Positions 1 to 5,037 of a stretch of DNA of 5,037 bases are shown here, piece after piece; position 1 is the stretch's first letter; every line of letters begins with the position of its first letter. Below the pieces are notes generated by a model, which saw only the letters and a list, made by a program, of their open reading frames with translations, was not told where the DNA came from and did no database searches. A program made the position numbers and the translations under genes. The DNA lies in contig CALBDW010000004.1 of the NCBI GenBank assembly GCA_937927435.1, positions 1-5,037 of the forward strand, read 5' to 3'. Source of the stretch: an uncultured Bdellovibrionales bacterium (lineage in GTDB: Bacteria; Bdellovibrionota; Bdellovibrionia; Bdellovibrionales; JAMPXM01).

Positions 1-1220
1 GAGCCGTTGTCCGCTCGGCATGAATTCTTATTGCGCGCCCCGGAGCAATTCCCAACGCGCCCTCCGAAGTAATTGTAGACCAAAGCGCCTTGGCTGCCGA
101 GCCGTCTTCGAACTTCGGGATAATTGCCGACACCCGCGCACCCCCATGTCGCGGCTCCGCCGCTACACTTGCCCTGATGGATCAGGACACCCCGGCTCAC
201 GCTGTCTTGCCCTTGCAGGCCCACAAGACCGAGCGAGTTGCTGGAGTCGTAGCGCGCGCCGTTGTGCGGTCGGGTCACATGGAAGCCTGCCGGCGTCATT
301 CGGGAACCGTTCCCGCAGCCCGGTTCCGGAGGAGCGCCGCTCCCCGTCCCATACGCGGACGTGGTCGCATACTCGCACTTACCCGTCTTGACGTCGATCA
401 AATACATGCAGCCCCTGCGCCCGCGATAATCGTTGATCGCCATGAGGCGGTTGGGGGCGCGAATCGTCCCTTGAGCAACGCAAAGAGCGAGAAAGTCTTG
501 CGCCTCTTTAATCGCTTCGGTGATCGTCCCTGCGTTCTCGCATTTGCAAGGACTATCGCCGTCCGTGAAGCAGACACGTCCTCGCCCCCTGCGTTTCCTG
601 GACGAGCCTTCGTCGGAAACGGCCGATCTCGCCGCTCCTCCGGAGCCGATCACGGACGTGATGGGGTCATGAACGTCATAATAGTCGTCATAGTCGTCGT
701 AGGACCCGTAGCTATCATGATAAGACGGTCCATCATCGTAATAAGAAGAGCCGCCGGACGATGACCGATCGCCCGAAGACGACGAGGAAAAACTCGGAGA
801 ATCACTCGACTCAGAGACCGTCGTGTTCGGCGACGTTTGTGCATTCAGCGACGGCGACAAACCGCTGTCCGTCGCAGCCGAACTTGGAGATGTCGGCGAT
901 GGCGAAGGCGACGGCGACGGTTCCGGCCACGGTGACGGTGACGGCGATGGTTGCAAAAGCGGAGAGATGACCGGAATCGGTGAGGCTGTCGGTTCGGGTT
1001 CGGGCGAAGGCGCGGGAGAGGCTGTCGGCTTTGGCGCCACGATGGGCCTCGGCGAGGCCTTCGGTCGAGGCGAACGCGTGGGGCGCGTGGCTTGAGCGAC
1101 GCGCACGCTCCTCTCCGCCGATGGATTCGCGGCCGCAGCACCACTCTCGGCGCTGGCCAACGAATAGAATGTGAAGGAATAGACGGAACCGATCGTTAGG
1201 AACGTCAGTAAATTCCTCAC
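1..1220 (-). CDS. Secreted, cysteine-rich murein L,D-transpeptidase-like protein (YkuD superfamily), 3' end beyond window
   Basis: The frame is open for 406 codons from GTG 1220 to the window edge, where it continues. Residues 1-24 look like a Sec signal peptide (MRNLLTFLTIG... ending LASA, cleavage before E25). Residues 47-112 form a Pro-rich linker with Ser-Pro repeats, residues 160-182 a Tyr/Asp patch, and residues 208-215 a basic stretch. The C-terminal part (about 256-375) matches in order what I know of the YkuD_2 type: NRLMAIN, YLIDVKTGK, MTPAGFH, then IHQGKCSGGAATWGCAGV. His348 and Cys361 are the predicted catalytic pair. Such enzymes cross-link or edit peptidoglycan in the periplasm through a Cys thioester. 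Trp replaces the His of the classical SHGC motif, and the His-Cys spacing is short. Eleven cysteines in residues 217-401 suggest disulfides. GTG 1220 was chosen because GGAG lies 9 bases upstream and the resulting signal peptide starts Met-Arg; ATG 1235 in the same frame has no good ribosome site. The coding call is firm; the enzymatic activity is inferred. Confidence 0.8.
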   Translation of the reverse strand, partial: MRNLLTFLTIGSVYSFTFYSLASAESGAAAANPSAERSVRVAQATRPTRSPRPKASPRPIVAPKPTASPAPSPEPEPTASPIPVISPLLQPSPSPSPWPEPSPSPSPSPTSPSSAATDSGLSPSLNAQTSPNTTVSESSDSPSFSSSSSGDRSSSGGSSYYDDGPSYHDSYGSYDDYDDYYDVHDPITSVIGSGGAARSAVSDEGSSRKRRGRGRVCFTDGDSPCKCENAGTITEAIKEAQDFLALCVAQGTIRAPNRLMAINDYRGRRGCMYLIDVKTGKCEYATTSAYGTGSGAPPEPGCGNGSRMTPAGFHVTRPHNGARYDSSNSLGLVGLQGQDSVSRGVLIHQGKCSGGAATWGCAGVGNYPEVRRRLGSQGALVYNYFGGRVGNCSGARNKNSCRADNG

Positions 1221-1229
1221 GTAAACACA

Positions 1230-1233
1230 CTCC
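1230..1233 (-). promoter_or_regulatory. Ribosome binding site favouring GTG start at 1220
   Basis: GGAG on the minus strand is followed by nine bases and then GTG 1220. The motif overlaps the in-frame ATG at 1235-1233, so it cannot serve that ATG. This decides the start towards GTG, though an ATG 1235 start remains possible. Confidence 0.5.
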
Positions 1234-1253
1234 ATAAATTTGATACGTCTTAA

Positions 1254-1259
1254 ATTTTA
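1254..1259 (-). promoter_or_regulatory. Possible -10 element of the L,D-transpeptidase-like gene
   Basis: The minus strand reads TAAAAT, a 5/6 match to the sigma-70 -10 consensus. It would start transcription near 1247, leaving a leader of about 27 bases before GTG 1220. No convincing -35 box lies at the usual distance and the surroundings are simply AT-rich, so this is a weak call. Confidence 0.25.
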
Positions 1260-1333
1260 ACGGATTAAATTCAGACCGCCTTAAGAACCTGCCGGAGCGA
1301 TTCAAATTGAGACGAAAATTGAGGCCGAAAAGG

Positions 1334-1368
1334 GAAAAGGCGAAGAACAAAACGTCCCTCGCCTTTTC
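1334..1368 (-). terminator. Terminator-like hairpin downstream of the small ORF
   Basis: A perfect 10-bp inverted repeat (GAAAAGGCGA / TCGCCTTTTC) has a 15-base loop. Read on the minus strand, the 3' arm runs into TTTTCCCTTTTC, a broken U-tract typical of a moderate intrinsic terminator. It lies 36 bases after the stop of the 18-codon frame and about 114 bases before GTG 1220. It could therefore end a short transcript or attenuate reading into the transpeptidase-like gene. The plus-strand side has no T-tract. Confidence 0.5.
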
Positions 1369-1404
1369 GGATGATTTCAACCCCGTGACTGAGATCGCCT
1401 TCGC

Positions 1405-1461
1405 TTAGAAGCCAGCCTCCTTCACGGTGGTCCAATAACTACAACTATGACTGTCTGTCAT
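1405..1461 (-). CDS. Putative 18-residue small ORF or leader peptide
   Basis: The frame from ATG 1461 to TAA 1405 encodes MTDSHSCSYWTTVKEAGF. I do not recognise this peptide. It is polar with one Cys and one Trp, has no hydrophobic segment, and does not look like a type I toxin or a run-of-one-amino-acid attenuation peptide. The argument that it is translated is its ribosome site, AAAGGAGGTG, ten bases complementary to the usual 16S rRNA 3' end. GGAGG lies eight bases before ATG. It is followed by a terminator-like hairpin, and its start codon lies in a strong hairpin. It is transcribed toward the transpeptidase-like gene. It may be a stand-alone small protein, a leader peptide, or an RNA whose function does not need the peptide. 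Confidence 0.45.
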   Translation of the reverse strand: MTDSHSCSYWTTVKEAGF

Positions 1462-1471
1462 TGGCACCACC
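1426..1471 (-). ncRNA. Hairpin occluding the small ORF start codon
   Basis: On the minus strand GGTGGT-G-CCAAT (1471-1460) can pair with ATTGG-ACCACC (1436-1426). This gives 11 bp interrupted only by a single bulged G (1465), with a 23-base loop. The stem takes in the end of the Shine-Dalgarno sequence and the first two bases of the start codon. Its 3' arm lies inside the small frame. Such an arrangement is known from translational control elements. No folding energy was calculated, and a specific riboswitch class is not recognised. Confidence 0.45.
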
Positions 1472-1477
1472 TCCTTT
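1468..1477 (-). promoter_or_regulatory. Consensus Shine-Dalgarno of the small ORF
   Basis: The minus strand reads AAAGGAGGTG, a full-length match to the usual anti-Shine-Dalgarno sequence. GGAGG (1474-1470) is eight bases before ATG 1461. It is clearly stronger than the ribosome sites of the three larger genes in the window. Its last four bases are part of the hairpin at 1426-1471. Confidence 0.6.
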
Positions 1478-1588
1478 CCAGGCCCATACACCTAGCCTAA
1501 GTCTATCGAACCCGGACGGAAGACGCCATTGAATTATTTCATCCCGACCAATGTCCCGCCGCCGACGTCTGAAATTACGACTACGGAT

Positions 1589-1606
1589 TCGGCGTCGCCA
1601 CGCCGA
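1589..1606 (+). promoter_or_regulatory. Short hairpin or operator-like palindrome before the TPR-like gene
   Basis: TCGGCGT-cgcc-ACGCCGA is a perfect 7-bp inverted repeat with a 4-base loop. It ends 13 bases before the GGAGG ribosome site of the TPR-like gene and 24 bases before its ATG. It could be a 5' leader hairpin or a protein-binding palindrome. It has no T-tract, so it is not a normal terminator. Confidence 0.3.
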
Positions 1607-1630
1607 TAACTCGTACGCGGGAGGGTCAGA

Positions 1631-2317
1631 ATGAACATGCGTCGCATGGAAGAACTTTGTTATCGCGGAGAACAAGCTGAGAAGTTGTTGGCGGAGGGCC
1701 ACACGCGCGAAGCTTTAAACGCGCTCAAAGGAATCGTTGAAGACCTCGAGACACATGGCGATTACGACAGTTTCATCGCCGCCAAAGTCACCCTCGCCAT
1801 GCTTCGTTGCCATGTCAAACTCGGCCACTTCAAGGAAGCATACGATATCTGGAACTCGAACTTGGAAGATTCGCTTTACGGCCTCGGCATCTATTCTCTC
1901 GAAAACGCCCAAACCACTTTGAAGGACATGATCGCGTACGACATGCTCTGCGCCTTCCTGCACACGCTCGGCGACACCGATAAGAAAACCGCCGCCGCGG
2001 CCGTCAACCAATACATGTCAAGGGTCTGCGAACAGGCCTACGAAGACGGTGACCGGGCCACAATGAAAGCGGCCCTCAACAACTGGAAGCAGCATTTGAG
2101 GCAAATCTTCGGGGTATCGATCCCCCACCGCATCGCCGAGCCCCTAATCATGCACGAACGCGCATTCGGCGAGCCCGTGCGGACGGAGCCCCTCACCTTC
2201 CCTGCCGGGAGCGGGTGGCAACGCCCGAACGATTTTCTGGAAATCTCTCGGATCGCCGACCTTCGTAACCAACGCCGGCTCCAACCTGCAGAAAAAACGA
2301 AAAAACGCGCAGTCTAG
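1631..2317 (+). CDS. TPR-like helical protein of unknown function
   Basis: This is a 228-residue soluble protein without signal peptide or membrane segment, so probably cytoplasmic. I do not recognise a named family. Residues 11-40 and 47-80 have the small/large residue spacing of tetratricopeptide helices (AEKLLAEGHTREALNALKGI; LAMLRCHVKLGHFKEAYDIW), suggesting one or two TPR-like hairpins. Residues 85-160 continue as amphipathic helices. The tail from about 175 is Pro-rich and probably less ordered, ending in a basic segment (EKTKKRAV). TPR folds usually serve protein-protein contacts; no catalytic motif is visible. ATG 1631 is chosen because GGAGG lies six bases upstream (1620-1624); ATG codons at 1637 and 1646 are alternatives. 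It ends in TAG one base short of the stop of the convergent kinase gene. The reading frame is well supported, the function is not. Confidence 0.85.
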   Translation: MNMRRMEELCYRGEQAEKLLAEGHTREALNALKGIVEDLETHGDYDSFIAAKVTLAMLRCHVKLGHFKEAYDIWNSNLEDSLYGLGIYSLENAQTTLKDMIAYDMLCAFLHTLGDTDKKTAAAAVNQYMSRVCEQAYEDGDRATMKAALNNWKQHLRQIFGVSIPHRIAEPLIMHERAFGEPVRTEPLTFPAGSGWQRPNDFLEISRIADLRNQRRLQPAEKTKKRAV

Positions 2318-2318
2318 G

Positions 2319-4703
<2,385 letters not shown>

Positions 4704-5011
4704 AAAAGCTTGGCTGTTCCTTCCCTTCCCCCGCAATCTAGCAATCAAAGGGTGAATTCGAAACCGCGGCTGCACGGAGAGAGATAGTTCCGAACACAAA
4801 TTGTGGCGGACCTTACACGAATTGATAAAACGGTTCTCGGGATAAACAGTGAGCGACGAGCAAAAAAAGGAAGAACATTCCGATCCACGAGCCAATATCG
4901 GCGCAAACATGTCGCACGGCATGTGACCCGCGTGGACAATGCATACGCTTAACGAAAATTCGATTGCCGAGTTCAGTACCGGGAACGAGTCTGATGGAGA
5001 GATTGGAAAAT
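4704..5011. other. Spacer between tRNA 3' end and kinase start
   Basis: About 300 bases lie between the tRNA and kinase ATG 4703. I see no convincing gene here. The kinase frame stays open to ATG 4922, but its 73 extra residues contain five cysteines and many serines, have no domain character and lack a ribosome site, so they look untranslated. A candidate kinase ribosome site AAGGAA lies at 4717-4722 (minus). No clear promoter and no hairpin terminator behind the tRNA were found. Confidence 0.6.
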
Positions 5012-5037
5012 TGGAGCGGGTGAACGGGCTCGAACCG
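5012..5037 (-). tRNA. 3' end of a tRNA gene, probably tRNA-Gly (partial)
   Basis: On the minus strand the last 26 bases read as a tRNA 3' half, continuing beyond the window: T-stem 3 bases CGG, T-loop TTCGAGC, T-stem CCGTT, acceptor strand CACCCGC, discriminator T, and encoded CCA (5014-5012). The T-loop has the invariant TTCRA and all three visible T-stem pairs fit. The discriminator U73 together with a predicted GCGGGTG 5' acceptor strand is typical of bacterial tRNA-Gly. The anticodon lies outside the window, so the amino acid is inferred. Confidence 0.85.

Larger units (their letters stand above)
1221..1630. other. Divergent intergenic region holding a small structured transcription unit
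   Basis: About 400 bases separate the leftward transpeptidase-like gene from the rightward TPR-like gene. From left to right it holds: an AT-rich stretch with three TAAATT copies (1235, 1251 and 1266, spaced 15-16 bases); a pair of AAATTGAG direct repeats (1304-1311 and 1316-1323); a terminator-like inverted repeat (1334-1368); an 18-codon minus-strand frame (1405-1461) with a strong ribosome site and a hairpin over its start; and a 7-bp hairpin (1589-1606) just ahead of the TPR-like gene. No clear -35/-10 pair was found for the small unit or for the TPR-like gene. Confidence 0.7.

Noticed and set aside
90..764. 224-codon plus-strand frame
   Set aside because: Antisense to the transpeptidase-like gene. 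Its translation is Arg/Ala-rich, without domain features, and it has no ribosome site, whereas the minus-strand frame has a signal peptide and catalytic motifs.
823..1095. Plus-strand frame with Gly-Asp repeats resembling a calcium-binding repeat protein
   Set aside because: It is the complement of the Ser-Pro linker codons; the GDGDGDG pattern is a by-product of CCG/TCG repeats.
811..1380. 189-codon minus-strand frame
   Set aside because: Different frame over the same region as the transpeptidase-like gene. It would run through the terminator-like hairpin, and no ribosome site or domain is visible.
1501..1520. GGTTCGATA on the minus strand, resembling a tRNA T-loop
   Set aside because: The flanking bases do not form a T-stem and no acceptor or anticodon arm can be found.
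1445..1702. 85-codon minus-strand frame across the start of the TPR-like gene
   Set aside because: Arg-rich translation with no domain. It overlaps the real plus-strand start and the small ORF in another frame.
4704..4922. N-terminal extension of the kinase to ATG 4922
   Set aside because: The added 73 residues hold five cysteines and no hydrophobic or domain character, with no ribosome site at 4922. ATG 4703 places the first TM helix at the N-terminus as usual. Not fully excluded.

Overview
The window comes from a Gram-negative-type bacterium of moderate GC content. Evidence for this is a secreted, peptidoglycan-directed enzyme, a membrane hybrid histidine kinase and a tRNA gene with an encoded CCA end. 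The style of the first two proteins (a long Ser-Pro linker before a murein L,D-transpeptidase-like domain, and an orphan PAS-GAF hybrid kinase) would fit Bdellovibrionota/Oligoflexia-like bacteria. That placement is a low-confidence inference.

Layout. (1) Positions 1-1220, minus strand: an uninterrupted reading frame that runs off the left edge. It encodes a secreted, cysteine-rich protein with signal peptide, Ser-Pro linker, Tyr/Asp patch and a catalytic region resembling the YkuD/murein L,D-transpeptidase superfamily. It has no stop codon in the window, and longer-looking frames on the opposite strand are shadows. (2) Positions 1221-1630: a divergent control region. Inside it, on the minus strand, lies a compact unit of an ideal Shine-Dalgarno sequence, an 18-codon open frame and a terminator-like hairpin. 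An imperfect 11-bp hairpin covers the start codon of the small frame. This is the most unusual structure in the window. (3) Positions 1631-2317, plus strand: a soluble, helical, TPR-like protein of unknown function. (4) Positions 2319-4703, minus strand: a 794-residue membrane hybrid histidine kinase (two TM helices, PAS, GAF, HisKA, HATPase, receiver). It converges on the TPR-like gene with a 1-base gap, and a 12-bp palindrome sits in its last codons. (5) Positions 4704-5011: an untranslated spacer. (6) Positions 5012-5037, minus strand: the 3' end of a tRNA, most likely tRNA-Gly.

No shared pathway is evident. The small-ORF unit is transcribed toward the transpeptidase-like gene, so it could be that gene's leader or an independent small RNA/mRNA. 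The kinase has no cognate response-regulator gene here and probably signals through its own receiver domain and an unlinked partner. No mobile element, CRISPR array or phage gene was seen.
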